A DNA stretch of 51,332 nt from CAZMCH01 sp964564735 (GCA_964564735.1 CAZMCH010000020.1:1-51332), one strand, 5' to 3'. Positions 8,963 to 18,353 are shown, counted from the stretch's first letter. A program made the numbers and translations. Notes: a model not told the origin generated them from the letters alone.

Positions 8963-10333
8963 ATGAAAAGGCGATCTCTAAAAAATGGATATAAATTTGG
9001 GAAACTAATCGGTTCGCCTTGTGGACAAATACAAAAATTAGAAATACCCAAAGAGGTTATAATACCCTTAAAGCAAGGTTTTGATGATGAAATTCTGCCA
9101 ATTGTAAAAATAGGTGAAAAAGTCAAGGCTGGTCAAATAATCGGTATTGATAATAATTCATACTCGTCGCCAATTCATTCATCAGTAAACGGAATTGTTG
9201 AAAAAATATCAGATATAACAAGATTTGGTTCAAAGATAAATGCTATAACGATTAAAACTGATCTTTCATCAAATCAAATACTACGATTGCCAATATCAGA
9301 TATAAATGATAAAAGCCAGATTAATAAGAATCTCTTTGAATCTGGTGTATCCCCATATAATACATCTTCTATACAGCCTGATGAAGTTAAAAATCTTATA
9401 ATAAATGCAATTCACACAGAACCTTATTGCTTAACAAACAATATAATAATATCTGAAAATTTAGAAAGATTTTTGATTGGCGTTGAAATTCTGAAAAATT
9501 CCTTAAATGAAAAAGTTGATGTCTATTTGGCAATCAATCAGGAAGATAGTTTGATAATTAGGCAAATAAAAGATAAATCAAAATACAAATGGCTAAAAAT
9601 TTGCCCATTAAAAACGAAATATCCACAAAATCATGAGATAATACTTGCAGAAACAATACTGGGAAAAAAGATACCTTATAATAAAACAATATTAGACTTA
9701 AAGACAATCATTGTTGATGCGCAGAACGTTTTACACGCATACGAAGCGATTATTGATGGTAAGCCTGTTCTGGAAAGAATCATCGCTATCGGGGGGTCAG
9801 GATTGGAGAAGGGTGTTTTTGTCAAGGCATTAATTGGCACACCGATTAATCATATACTTGCAGAGTTAAATATAAATGCTGATGGAAAAAGAGTTATTAT
9901 TGGCGGAGTAATGACGGGAACTCAATGTGATGATCTTTCAACGCCAATAGATAGAACTACTAATACGATCACGATACTTAAAGAAAACAGAAACAGAGAA
10001 TTTCTGTTTTTTTTGAGGGCAGGCATCAAGCGAGGGTCATTCTCAAATGCTTTTTTGTCGTCATTGTTTCCAATGATCGAAAGAAATGCAGATACTAACC
10101 TTAATGGTGAAATGAGATCATGTATATATTGCAATTATTGTGAGGAAGTATGCCCTGTCGGACTTATGCCATATCTATTAAATAAATTCATAACGCATAA
10201 TTTAATTGATGAAGCGATTAATTATAAACCTTTGTCTTGTATTGACTGCAATTTATGCACTTATGTTTGTCCATCAAAAATACCTGTTGCTTCTAATATA
10301 AAGGACTTAAAAGAAAAGATTAAGGAATTATAG
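8963..10333 (+). CDS. nqrA: NqrA/RnfC-like subunit with two intact 4Fe-4S motifs
   Basis: A 456-residue peripheral subunit of the Na+-translocating NADH:quinone oxidoreductase / Rnf family. The N-terminal biotinyl-like fold block (SPIHSSVNGIV) is near residue 75. The central GGSGLEKG and NREFLFF blocks are closer to NqrA than to RnfC. Unlike proteobacterial NqrA, it keeps two complete ferredoxin-type clusters near the C-terminus: CIYCNYCEEVCP and CIDCNLCTYVCP. The frame opens at a TTG (8948), but ATG 8963 is preferred; no strong Shine-Dalgarno is visible for either. It leads a tight three-gene operon with nqrB and nqrC. Confidence 0.8.
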   Translation: MKRRSLKNGYKFGKLIGSPCGQIQKLEIPKEVIIPLKQGFDDEILPIVKIGEKVKAGQIIGIDNNSYSSPIHSSVNGIVEKISDITRFGSKINAITIKTDLSSNQILRLPISDINDKSQINKNLFESGVSPYNTSSIQPDEVKNLIINAIHTEPYCLTNNIIISENLERFLIGVEILKNSLNEKVDVYLAINQEDSLIIRQIKDKSKYKWLKICPLKTKYPQNHEIILAETILGKKIPYNKTILDLKTIIVDAQNVLHAYEAIIDGKPVLERIIAIGGSGLEKGVFVKALIGTPINHILAELNINADGKRVIIGGVMTGTQCDDLSTPIDRTTNTITILKENRNREFLFFLRAGIKRGSFSNAFLSSLFPMIERNADTNLNGEMRSCIYCNYCEEVCPVGLMPYLLNKFITHNLIDEAINYKPLSCIDCNLCTYVCPSKIPVASNIKDLKEKIKEL

Positions 10334-10350
10334 GACTTAATTTATTAAAT

Positions 10351-11388
10351 ATGCACACATTAAAAAGGTTCTTAAAAACAGCATCAGACGCAATAGACAA
10401 ATTCCTATTTGGTAGCCCTGATGTAACTATCGGATCGCCACATATAAGAGATTATATGAACCTGAAAAGGTATATGATCCTTGTGATAATGGCAGTTGCA
10501 CCAACAGTGATTGCGTCTATTTATCACTTTGGCTGGAGGGCGTTGCTGATTGTTATAATATCCTATCTTTTTGGGGTTACAACAGAATGGATATTTGCAA
10601 CTGTTAGAAAAGAAGAACTTACCGAAGGTGCGTTTGTTACCTGTCTTATATATCCAATGATACTTCCACCGAATATTCCTTTGTGGATAGTGGCTGTAGG
10701 TATAGTTTTTGGGACAGTATTTGGTAAGGAGGTTTTTGGAGGAACAGGGAAAAATGTCTTTAATCCAGCTTTGGTCGGCAGGCTTTTTATAGCAATTGCT
10801 TTTCCGTCCTTTATGTCTGGTCAATGGTATCAACCTATTGAAGGCACTCTTGGTGGATTCTCGGCATACTCGGTTGATGGAATAACATCCGCTACACCTT
10901 TGACAAATTTCAAAAGTGAAGGTATAATTGAAGCCTATCGTAATCTTTTTTTGGGCAAAATCGGTGGATGTCTTGGGGAAACTTCAAAAATACTAATATT
11001 ACTTGGTGGTTTTTTTCTTATTATTACAAAAATTAGTAATTGGAGAATTCCAGTTGCATATTTAGGAACAATAGCTTTATTATCTTATATTTTATCTTCA
11101 ATATTTCCCAATAAGTTTGCTCCTCCGCTTTTTCAAATTTTATCTGGTGGGTTGATGTTCGGTGCAATGTTCATGGCTACTGATCCTGTTAGCGGTCCGA
11201 TGACTTTGCAGGGCAAATGGATATGCGGGATTATGTTGGGTATTTTGACTGTCATTATAAGGGGTCTATCGGGATATGTTGAGGGTGTTATGTTTTCGAT
11301 AATATTGATGAATATATTTGCACCTCTTATTGATAACGCTGTTTTAGCCTTTATTGCTTCAAAGAATAGAAAAAATTCGGGTCTATGA
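10351..11388 (+). CDS. nqrB: NqrB-like membrane subunit
   Basis: A 345-residue integral membrane protein of the NqrB/RnfD family, which carries covalent FMN and the ion pathway. The blocks HIRDYMNLKR (near residue 30) and GKEVFGGTGKNVFNPALVGR (near 125) are NqrB-type. The flavinylation segment reads DGITSATPL, with a Thr in the usual acceptor position, although the normal Gly is Ser. Roughly nine hydrophobic segments are visible. It is shorter than Vibrio NqrB (about 415 residues), mainly at the N-terminus. It lies 17 nt after nqrA and overlaps nqrC by ATGA. Confidence 0.85.
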   Translation: MHTLKRFLKTASDAIDKFLFGSPDVTIGSPHIRDYMNLKRYMILVIMAVAPTVIASIYHFGWRALLIVIISYLFGVTTEWIFATVRKEELTEGAFVTCLIYPMILPPNIPLWIVAVGIVFGTVFGKEVFGGTGKNVFNPALVGRLFIAIAFPSFMSGQWYQPIEGTLGGFSAYSVDGITSATPLTNFKSEGIIEAYRNLFLGKIGGCLGETSKILILLGGFFLIITKISNWRIPVAYLGTIALLSYILSSIFPNKFAPPLFQILSGGLMFGAMFMATDPVSGPMTLQGKWICGIMLGILTVIIRGLSGYVEGVMFSIILMNIFAPLIDNAVLAFIASKNRKNSGL

Positions 11389-12026
11389 ATCAAAAAAGCC
11401 TTAAATATAAAATTTGGACAGTTGTATTTTTAATAATAGTAGTATGTGGATCAACCGCTATGTTAAGCGCAATTTATGCAAATACAAAGGCTGAAGTAGA
11501 GAGAAATGAACTTATGAAATTAAAGCAAAATATCCTTGATGTATTTGATATACCTTATGATCAATCAAATATTGAAAGTGTGTTTAATGAGAATATAACA
11601 ATTGAGAATGTTAACCAGATGGAAATATATAGGGCATCAGAAGGACTCGCATTTGAAATTGAAGGTTCAGGTTTTTGGGATAAAATATCTGTCCTTTTAG
11701 CTCTTGAATATGATATGGAAACGATTAAAGGCATTAGGATATTAAAAAATAACGAAACACCGGGTTTAGGCTCAAGAATCACAGAAGAATGGTTCTTGGG
11801 ACAATTTAAGGGCAAAAATGTAATGCCTAATATAAAGATAATATCACAAAAAAAATTAGCATATCAAAAAACAGATACAACAACAAGCGCAACTTATGAT
11901 AAGAGAAAAAAAAATGAGGTCGATGCAATTACAGGAGCAACACAAACAAGCAAAGCCCTTGAAAAACTTATCAATAATGGAGTAAAAATGTTTTATCAAA
12001 AAACATCGCCAGAAAGTAATGACTAA
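11385..12026 (+). CDS. nqrC: NqrC/RnfG-like FMN-binding subunit
   Basis: A 213-residue periplasm-facing flavoprotein subunit with one N-terminal membrane anchor (about residues 10-30). Family landmarks are ETPGLGSRI (about 125) and the covalent FMN motif DAITGATQTS (about 184), whose last Thr would carry FMN. Its start overlaps the nqrB stop (ATGA), so translation is coupled. Normally nqrD, nqrE and nqrF follow; here a MATE transporter starts 3 nt after the stop. Confidence 0.87.
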   Translation: MNQKSLKYKIWTVVFLIIVVCGSTAMLSAIYANTKAEVERNELMKLKQNILDVFDIPYDQSNIESVFNENITIENVNQMEIYRASEGLAFEIEGSGFWDKISVLLALEYDMETIKGIRILKNNETPGLGSRITEEWFLGQFKGKNVMPNIKIISQKKLAYQKTDTTTSATYDKRKKNEVDAITGATQTSKALEKLINNGVKMFYQKTSPESND

Positions 12027-12029
12027 ACT

Positions 12030-13400
12030 ATGCACAAAAATAGAGTTGATGAATTTATAAGTAATCCTAAAAAAGCACTATTTATTCTTGCGGGTCCAAC
12101 GGTTGTTGGAATGCTGGTTCAGGTGCTATATAACCTTGCAGATACCGCCTATGTTGGCAGACTTGGTGCAGAGGCAATAGCCGCTTTAACCTTTTCTTTT
12201 CCATTATTTTTCATATTAATATCCATAAACTCCGGCGTTGGTATAGGTATGGGATCGAGAGTTTCACGTCTTTTGGGGGCAAAAAATCTGGAAGAAGCAG
12301 AAAATACTGCAATGCACGGATTATTTATCTCAATCATGATGGCGATTATAATATCAATACTTGGTATCTTTGCTATTAAGCCATTATTCAGATTATTTGG
12401 TGCTTCAGAGGAAGTTCTCCCGCTTGCTATAAGCTATATGTTCACGATTTTGATTGCCATTATCTTTATGTTTACTTCCTTCATAATAAACTCTCTGTTT
12501 GGTGCGCAAGGAGATACAAGGACATCAACGACAATACAGATAACCGCATTAATAATAAATATAATACTTGATCCGATATTTATATATCCTCTTGGTTTCG
12601 GTGTTCAGGGAGCGGCAATAGCGACTTGTATTGCATTTGCCTGTTCTCTTGCGCTAGGTATATGTTTTATAAGGAAAAAGTCCTATGTAAAACTTCGTAT
12701 AAGTGCTTTTAGTTTCTCGTGGGAAACGATAAGGGATATATTTTCCGTAGGTGGCACAGCGACTCTTACAATGCTTCTTATTTCGATTTATATGGTATTT
12801 ATAAATAAGTTTATGGCGCACTTTGGAACTGAGTATGTCGCAGCATTTGGGATCGTTATACGTCTTGAAAGCCTTGCAACTATGCCTTCAATGGCGGTAT
12901 CATTCTCTTTGGTTACATTGGTTGGCATGTTTTACGGTGCAAAAAGATTTGACCTACTTCGAGGCACAATAAAATATGGAATGATGGTTAGTGTTATGTT
13001 TACTGTGGCAATTGGAATAATCTTCTTCATAATACCTTCTATATTTCTTAGAATCTTTACATCAGATTCGAATTTGCTTGCTTTGGGTTCTGCATATATG
13101 AGGATAAATGTTTTTACATTTCCGCTAATGATTATTTCAATGGTAGTAAGTAGATCAATGCAAGGTATGGGATTTGGATTTCCGGGGCTTGTTATAAATT
13201 TTATGAGGGTGATATTTGTCGCAATACCTATTGCCTATATTTTTGTGCATGTTATTGGCTATGGTTATCTGTCAATAGGAGTTGCTGCTGTTGCTGGTGG
13301 TTTGTCTGCTAGTATAGTTGGAATTATATGGCTTCAGTCAAAACTAAGAAAACTTGATAATGAAATGAGATTGCAGGTTGAAATCGAAAAAGCAGATTAA
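12030..13400 (+). CDS. MATE family multidrug/cation efflux transporter
   Basis: A 456-residue protein with about 12 hydrophobic segments in two homologous halves, the MATE/NorM architecture that exports organic cations or drugs using Na+ or H+ gradients. The N-terminal half shows GPTVVGMLVQVLYNLADTAY near residue 22 and GAQGDTRTS near 152; the second half repeats a similar pattern. The start lies 3 nt after nqrC. Sodium coupling would fit the Nqr neighbours, but this is inference. Confidence 0.9.
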   Translation: MHKNRVDEFISNPKKALFILAGPTVVGMLVQVLYNLADTAYVGRLGAEAIAALTFSFPLFFILISINSGVGIGMGSRVSRLLGAKNLEEAENTAMHGLFISIMMAIIISILGIFAIKPLFRLFGASEEVLPLAISYMFTILIAIIFMFTSFIINSLFGAQGDTRTSTTIQITALIINIILDPIFIYPLGFGVQGAAIATCIAFACSLALGICFIRKKSYVKLRISAFSFSWETIRDIFSVGGTATLTMLLISIYMVFINKFMAHFGTEYVAAFGIVIRLESLATMPSMAVSFSLVTLVGMFYGAKRFDLLRGTIKYGMMVSVMFTVAIGIIFFIIPSIFLRIFTSDSNLLALGSAYMRINVFTFPLMIISMVVSRSMQGMGFGFPGLVINFMRVIFVAIPIAYIFVHVIGYGYLSIGVAAVAGGLSASIVGIIWLQSKLRKLDNEMRLQVEIEKAD

Positions 13401-13426
13401 TCCCTTTTTTATTGGGAGGATAAGTG

Positions 13427-13903
13427 ATGGAATGGAAAATTGAGATTGGATATAAGCAAAATGCCACCGATTCTATGGGTGAAGGCATAAAAAAAGACAT
13501 TGAAGACCTTAATATATCAGGGGTAGAATATGTCAAAACAATGCAATTATATATTTTGGAAGGTGAATTGACAGAAGAAGATTTAGAAAATATCTGTCTT
13601 AATCTTTTGACAGATAGCGTTACACAATATTATGAATACAAAGGAACAGATCACCATAAGGATGATCTCGGTGCATGGATGATAGAAGTTTTATATAAAC
13701 ATGGTGTCACTGATGCTGTTGGTGATAGCACTGCTAAAGGTATAAAAGATTTAGGTATAAATAAGCCTGTTTCTGCAAAAACAGGAAAGAGGATTATAAT
13801 AAAGGGGCAATTATCTGAAAATGAGATAGAATTGATATGCCGAAGACTTTTGGCTAATGAGGTAATACAAAACTATAGCATTAAAAAGATTTCTGCGATA
13901 TAG
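13427..13903 (+). CDS. purS: Tandem PurS protein (FGAM synthase accessory subunit, two fused copies)
   Basis: A 158-residue protein made of two PurS-like repeats, about residues 2-75 and 80-156. Each begins with a Trp-x-Ile-Glu strand and a YK...TD segment, and shares the K-T...I...G-[EQ]-L-[TS]-E block, then an E-x-IC...LL helix ending in Q-x-Y. PurS is normally about 80 residues and works as a dimer bridging PurL and PurQ in formylglycinamidine ribonucleotide synthesis, so the fusion looks like a covalent dimer. GGGAGGA at 13414-13420 favours ATG 13427 over GTG 13424. No purL or purQ is adjacent. Confidence 0.82.
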   Translation: MEWKIEIGYKQNATDSMGEGIKKDIEDLNISGVEYVKTMQLYILEGELTEEDLENICLNLLTDSVTQYYEYKGTDHHKDDLGAWMIEVLYKHGVTDAVGDSTAKGIKDLGINKPVSAKTGKRIIIKGQLSENEIELICRRLLANEVIQNYSIKKISAI

Positions 13904-13908
13904 ACTTA

Positions 13909-15543
13909 TTAAGATTGATTATGTCCTTTTATAATAATACGTCTTTTCCAATTTTTGTCATCTGTATATGGATAATCAGAACGATAATGCGCTCCTCTAC
14001 TTTCTTCTCTTAAGAGTGCGCTCTTTGCTACAAGCTTTGATATGTCCAGTATATTCTGAACCTCAAAGCTAAAACGATTTGACGGATTGAGATTATCATA
14101 TTGATTTAAAAATGAGATAGCCTCTTTTATTTGATTACCATTTCTAACTATACCAACCTTATCCCACATAGTATTACGAATTGATTTTTTTATTTTTCTG
14201 TGGTCTAATATCATAGCGTCATCACGATGATATTCTATGCTATACAGTGATCTTGGGATGTCATTTTTCATTTTGTCAACTGCTGATCTAGTTGCACGGA
14301 CTCCAAAAACAAGGCTTTCAAGTAATGAGTTACTTGCCAGACGATTTGCTCCATGAACACCAGTGCAAGCAACTTCACCACAAGCATAAAGCCCTTCAAT
14401 GTTAGTTTCTGCCTTTAAATTCGTCTTTATTCCACCCATCATAAAATGCGCACTTGCTTGAACAGGTATAAGGTCTTTTGATATATCTATCCCATAGTTG
14501 CTACATTTTTCACTAATTGTTGGAAATCTGCTTTTTATGAATTTTGCGTCAAGATGCCTTAGATCAAGATAGACACATTCGGTATTTGTTTTTACTGTTT
14601 CGGCTACAATTGCTCTACTCACGACATCTCTTGGTGCTAATTCTGCCATTTCATGATAGGATTGCATGAATCTTTCGCCATTGGCATTTAGCAATATTGC
14701 CCCTTCGCCTCTGACAGCTTCGGATATAAGGAATCTAGGTGCGTCTTTGAGATAAAGCGTAGTTGGATGAAATTGAACAAACTCCATATCAGTCATTTCA
14801 CAACCTGCGCGATATGCAATAGCATATCCATCACCTGTTGCAACTTCAGGATTGCTTGTATGACGATAGATTTGGCATAGTCCACCCGCAGCTATTATGG
14901 TTGCTTTTGCAATAATTGCGCTGATTTCGCTTTCTTCTTCATCCCATAATAAAACCCCAAAGCATCTATTATCTATAGTTAAAAGGTCAATAACGAATTT
15001 CCGATCCATGAAGCTAACTTTATCTGATTCAGATGCTTTTCTAATGAGGACTTTTTCTGTTTCTGCACCTGTAGCATCTCCCTTTGCATGAATAATCCGC
15101 CTTTGGCTATGTGCAGCTTCTCTTGTAAAGGCTAGTTTATTATTATGTTTATCAAAATCTGCTCCCCATGATACAAGTTCGTCAACTCTATCTATTCCTT
15201 CCTCAACCATTATCTTGACTGCAACTTCATCACACAGACCATCACCAGCCTTGAGAGTATCCTCAACATGAAACTTTACTTGATCACCAGCATTTATGGC
15301 AACAGCAATGCCACCTTGTGCATAAAGGGTATTGCTTTCACCAAGTTTATCCTTTGTAATTAGAATCGTTTTTCCATGCTCTCCTGCCTCAATTGCTGCT
15401 CTGAATCCAGCCGCACCACCACCTATTATAAGAAAATCCGTCTCTATAATAGGCATTCGGAATAAATCAAAATCTACTATATATCTAATAGATGGGCAGG
15501 TAATAAAAATATCATCTGTATTATCATTATCTTTATGTGACAT
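13909..15543 (-). CDS. nadB: L-aspartate oxidase
   Basis: A 544-residue FAD enzyme that oxidises aspartate to iminoaspartate, the first step of de novo NAD synthesis. The dinucleotide-binding motif IIGGGAAGFRAA is at about 38-49. The succinate dehydrogenase-like blocks NTLYAQGGIA, HSQRRIIHAKGDATG and GANRLASNSLLE follow. The first 35 residues before the FAD motif form an extension, but AGAGG six bases upstream supports this start. It converges on purS with only 5 nt between stops. nadA and nadC are not in the window. Confidence 0.93.
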   Translation of the reverse strand: MSHKDNDNTDDIFITCPSIRYIVDFDLFRMPIIETDFLIIGGGAAGFRAAIEAGEHGKTILITKDKLGESNTLYAQGGIAVAINAGDQVKFHVEDTLKAGDGLCDEVAVKIMVEEGIDRVDELVSWGADFDKHNNKLAFTREAAHSQRRIIHAKGDATGAETEKVLIRKASESDKVSFMDRKFVIDLLTIDNRCFGVLLWDEEESEISAIIAKATIIAAGGLCQIYRHTSNPEVATGDGYAIAYRAGCEMTDMEFVQFHPTTLYLKDAPRFLISEAVRGEGAILLNANGERFMQSYHEMAELAPRDVVSRAIVAETVKTNTECVYLDLRHLDAKFIKSRFPTISEKCSNYGIDISKDLIPVQASAHFMMGGIKTNLKAETNIEGLYACGEVACTGVHGANRLASNSLLESLVFGVRATRSAVDKMKNDIPRSLYSIEYHRDDAMILDHRKIKKSIRNTMWDKVGIVRNGNQIKEAISFLNQYDNLNPSNRFSFEVQNILDISKLVAKSALLREESRGAHYRSDYPYTDDKNWKRRIIIKGHNQS

Positions 15544-15601
15544 CCAATACCTCTGATAATAAGAAAAGTAATTTGCATATTAACCAAAAATTAATGTATT
15601 A

Positions 15602-15631
15602 ATTTTAGCAAAATAATGCAATTATATGCAA
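15602..15631 (-). promoter_or_regulatory. Probable promoter for nadB
   Basis: On the minus strand TTGCAT (15631-15626) and TAAAAT (15607-15602) are 18 bp apart, and a TGC immediately before the -10 makes it an extended -10 type. It lies about 60 bp upstream of the nadB start. Confidence 0.45.
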
Positions 15632-15649
15632 TACAAATTTAGCTAGGGT

Positions 15650-15710
15650 TATTTAATTTTCGCTGTCATTCTACTGAAGGATAGAATCAAGTTTGGAAAA
15701 ATTAAATAGC
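15650..15710. repeat. Hairpin containing a dispersed palindromic repeat core
   Basis: Outer arms TATTTAATTTTC and GAAAAATTAAATA flank a core at 15664-15688 (TGTCATTCTACTGAAGGATA...) of the same type as the TGTCAC...CGAAG arms at 34298-34358. It resembles the GTCATTCTGAGCGAAG-type intergenic palindromes seen in many genomes. Confidence 0.5.
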
Positions 15711-15786
15711 TCTGCAATATAACTTTTTCAGTTAACAAGACACAGAGAAATAAAAAATATTGTAATTAATGGAGAAAGGATAAGAA

Positions 15787-15861
15787 ATGTATTCCGCTAT
15801 ACGAAATGTTGATATGTCTAATGTGATAGGTAGTGCCAAAGAACAAACAGTTAAGACATAA
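15787..15861 (+). CDS. 24-residue micro-ORF with good ribosome binding site
   Basis: GGAGAAAGGA at 15771-15780 is well placed for ATG 15787. The peptide begins MYSAIRNVDMSNVIGS and ends after 24 residues. It lies in the 438-bp gap between nadB and the GH95 gene, followed by a palindromic repeat. I recognise no domain. It may be a genuine small protein, or the N-terminal stub of a gene whose rest was lost when the repeat inserted. Confidence 0.3.
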   Translation: MYSAIRNVDMSNVIGSAKEQTVKT

Positions 15862-15892
15862 GAGAAAGAGCATAAGCATATATTGACGGGTC

Positions 15893-15975
15893 ATCATTGG
15901 AAATGGATTCCTGTTTCCGCAGGAATGACAAACACACGCACAATGTCATTCCCGCGCAAACATGAAAACAGAGAA
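15893..15975. repeat. Intergenic palindromic repeat (GGATTCCTG...GTCATTCCCG type)
   Basis: ATTCCTG (15907-15913) pairs with CAGGAAT (15920-15926), and GGAATGAC (15922-15929) pairs with GTCATTCC (15945-15952), so two alternative hairpins can form. The GC content is clearly higher than the surroundings. This is a familiar type of dispersed extragenic palindrome. With the elements above it accounts for most of the non-coding gap 15544-15981. Confidence 0.6.
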
Positions 15976-15981
15976 ATAGCA

Positions 15982-18321
15982 TTAAATAAGTTTATACTCT
16001 TGACCTTTTTTAGTTTCAAATTGAATTACTGATGGCTCAATTTGCTTTGCCTGTATTTCTGATCCATTAGAGAAGACTTGTAAGGGCTTTTGAGATCGAA
16101 TAAGGCATTTATTTCCCTGATTTGACCTTATTTTTGCTAAAACTACTTTACCATCGCTCCATTCAATATCTACCTCAAATCCACCACGCGCACGTAATCC
16201 CTTAACACAGCCTTTTTGCCATGCTTTTGGTAACGCTGGCAAAAGATTAATTTCGCCTGCATGACTCTGTATAAGCATTTCAGCAATTCCAGCAGTTCCC
16301 CCAAAGTTGCCATCAATCTGAAATGGTGGATGATCGTCAAATAAGTTGGGTAGTGTGCTTTTAGAAAGCAACGCCAAAACGTTCTCGTATGCTTTATCGC
16401 CATCTTCCAGTCTTGCCCAGAAGTTAATAATCCATGCACGACTCCAGCCTGTATGCCCTCCGCCACTTGCAAGCCTGCGCTCAAGAGATATGCGGACTGC
16501 TCTGGCTAATTCAGGCGTTCCTCGTAATGTTACTTGATTGCTTGGATGAATAGCATATAGATGAGACATGTGCCTATGTCCGGGTTCAGGCTCATCAAAA
16601 TCTTCGATCCATTCTTGTAATTGACCATGTTTACCTATTTGAAGTGGTGCTAGGCGTTCTTTTGCCTCTTTTAGACTTTTTCTGAAATCTTTATCTATAT
16701 CAAGAATTTCAGTTGCTTTGATACAATTAGTAAATATTTCCCAGATTATTTCCATATCCATAGAAGGTCCATAGCATACACTTGCAACTTGACCATCTGG
16801 TGTTCTAAAGCTATTTTCAGGAGAATTAGACGGACTTGTAACCAACCATTTATGTTTTGGTTCTTCTATAAGGAAATCCAAGTAAAATTGAGCAGATTCC
16901 TTCATTATGGGATATACACGCATTAAAAAATCCAAATCTTCATTAAAGGCATAATGTTCCCAAAGATGTTCGCATAACCATCCGCTTGCAGCAGGATACT
17001 GTCCCCATGAGGGATGTTCTCCGGGCGATGTGAATCCCCATACATTAGTAATTGTATGAGCAACCCATCCACCAGCGTTGTAGTGAATACAGGCAGTCCT
17101 TCTGCCGGGCTCAACCAAAGATTCAATCAAATCGAACAATGGTAGATGACATTCAGATAGATTAGTTGTTTCTGCAAGCCAGTAATTCATCTGGACATTT
17201 ATATCTAGGTGATAGTCGCAATTCCATGGTGTTTGAATACCCCCTGCCCAGATGCCTTGAAGATTGGCTGGCAGATTATTCGGTCTAGAGCTTGATATTA
17301 ATAGATACCTTCCATATTGAAAGTATAAGGCTATCAGACTAGGGTCTTCTGCACCGTTTTTTAGTGCTTCCAAACGTTGATCTGTTGGAAGTTTTGCGTT
17401 TTCTGTTTCACCCAAATCTATAAGGACCCTATGAAATAAGCTCTGATAATCTTCAATATGACGTGAACGCATTATTTCGTAAGGAACTTCTGATGCTAAG
17501 TTTATTTGCTCATCAGTTGTCTTTTCATAATCTTTATTCTTAAAATCAGTTCCTGCAGATAATAACAATGTGACTGTGTTGGAGTTTTTAACATCAATAT
17601 TATCATTATTAGCAGTCACTTCACCGCCATCATTTATCACTTTAAGTCTGGCGATATATTTAATCCCTTTGCCATCAAATAGCTGTCCTCTCATAATTAA
17701 CCAATTGGGTTTTATTGCAATTGTTTCGTAACATTCTTCACGATCTAGAGATACATTGAAGCTAATCATATTTGGTTTATTGCATGTTATTCGCACTACC
17801 AAAACTTGATCAGGAGCGCTAGAGAATATTTCTCTTGTAAATATAGCATCTCCAACACGATAGCTAACTTTGGCTATTGCTGTATCAATATCTAGCTCTC
17901 GTCCATAGTCGTTTATCTCGTCATTATGATCAAAGAAAAACCGAAGATCGCCTAATGTTTGATAACAACCAAAATATGCTGTAGCACCTGCCCCATGATG
18001 AGAACCATCACCTTTGCATACCAGCTTCTCATAGGTGAGTTTTTGTGCTTCCTCGTATTTATTCTGGAAAAGCAATTCACGAATTTTGGGTAAAAACGCC
18101 AAAGCATCAGGATTATCAGAATCTTGTGGTCCCCCTGACCATACACTTTCCTCATTTAGTTGAATCCTCTCCTGCTTTGCACCGCCGAATATCATTCCTC
18201 CCAATCGTCCATTACCAACAGGTAAAGCCTTTACCCATGCTCTGCTATTTCCAAACGCCCAAGATTCGTAGTCTTCTTTTGTTTCATAGGCTGGTTGGCA
18301 ATAATGCAATTTTAGTTCCAT
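15982..18321 (-). CDS. Glycoside hydrolase family 95 (alpha-L-fucosidase type)
   Basis: A 779-residue GH95 enzyme; characterised members cleave terminal alpha-1,2-L-fucose or alpha-L-galactose by inversion. The N-terminal beta domain has ALPVGNGRLGGMIFGG (about 33-48). The (alpha/alpha)6 domain holds LPANLQGIWAG, DINVQMNYW (paired Asn of the active site), EPEPGHRHMSHL (general acid Glu region) and FQIDGNFGGTAGIAEML with the catalytic-region Asp. No signal peptide is seen, so it acts in the cytoplasm or is exported unconventionally. It lies 32 nt after the beta-barrel gene on the same strand, so it may be the last gene of that operon. Confidence 0.93.
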   Translation of the reverse strand: MELKLHYCQPAYETKEDYESWAFGNSRAWVKALPVGNGRLGGMIFGGAKQERIQLNEESVWSGGPQDSDNPDALAFLPKIRELLFQNKYEEAQKLTYEKLVCKGDGSHHGAGATAYFGCYQTLGDLRFFFDHNDEINDYGRELDIDTAIAKVSYRVGDAIFTREIFSSAPDQVLVVRITCNKPNMISFNVSLDREECYETIAIKPNWLIMRGQLFDGKGIKYIARLKVINDGGEVTANNDNIDVKNSNTVTLLLSAGTDFKNKDYEKTTDEQINLASEVPYEIMRSRHIEDYQSLFHRVLIDLGETENAKLPTDQRLEALKNGAEDPSLIALYFQYGRYLLISSSRPNNLPANLQGIWAGGIQTPWNCDYHLDINVQMNYWLAETTNLSECHLPLFDLIESLVEPGRRTACIHYNAGGWVAHTITNVWGFTSPGEHPSWGQYPAASGWLCEHLWEHYAFNEDLDFLMRVYPIMKESAQFYLDFLIEEPKHKWLVTSPSNSPENSFRTPDGQVASVCYGPSMDMEIIWEIFTNCIKATEILDIDKDFRKSLKEAKERLAPLQIGKHGQLQEWIEDFDEPEPGHRHMSHLYAIHPSNQVTLRGTPELARAVRISLERRLASGGGHTGWSRAWIINFWARLEDGDKAYENVLALLSKSTLPNLFDDHPPFQIDGNFGGTAGIAEMLIQSHAGEINLLPALPKAWQKGCVKGLRARGGFEVDIEWSDGKVVLAKIRSNQGNKCLIRSQKPLQVFSNGSEIQAKQIEPSVIQFETKKGQEYKLI

Positions 18322-18353
18322 ATTATTTTGTTTCCCCTCAATAAAATTTGATA

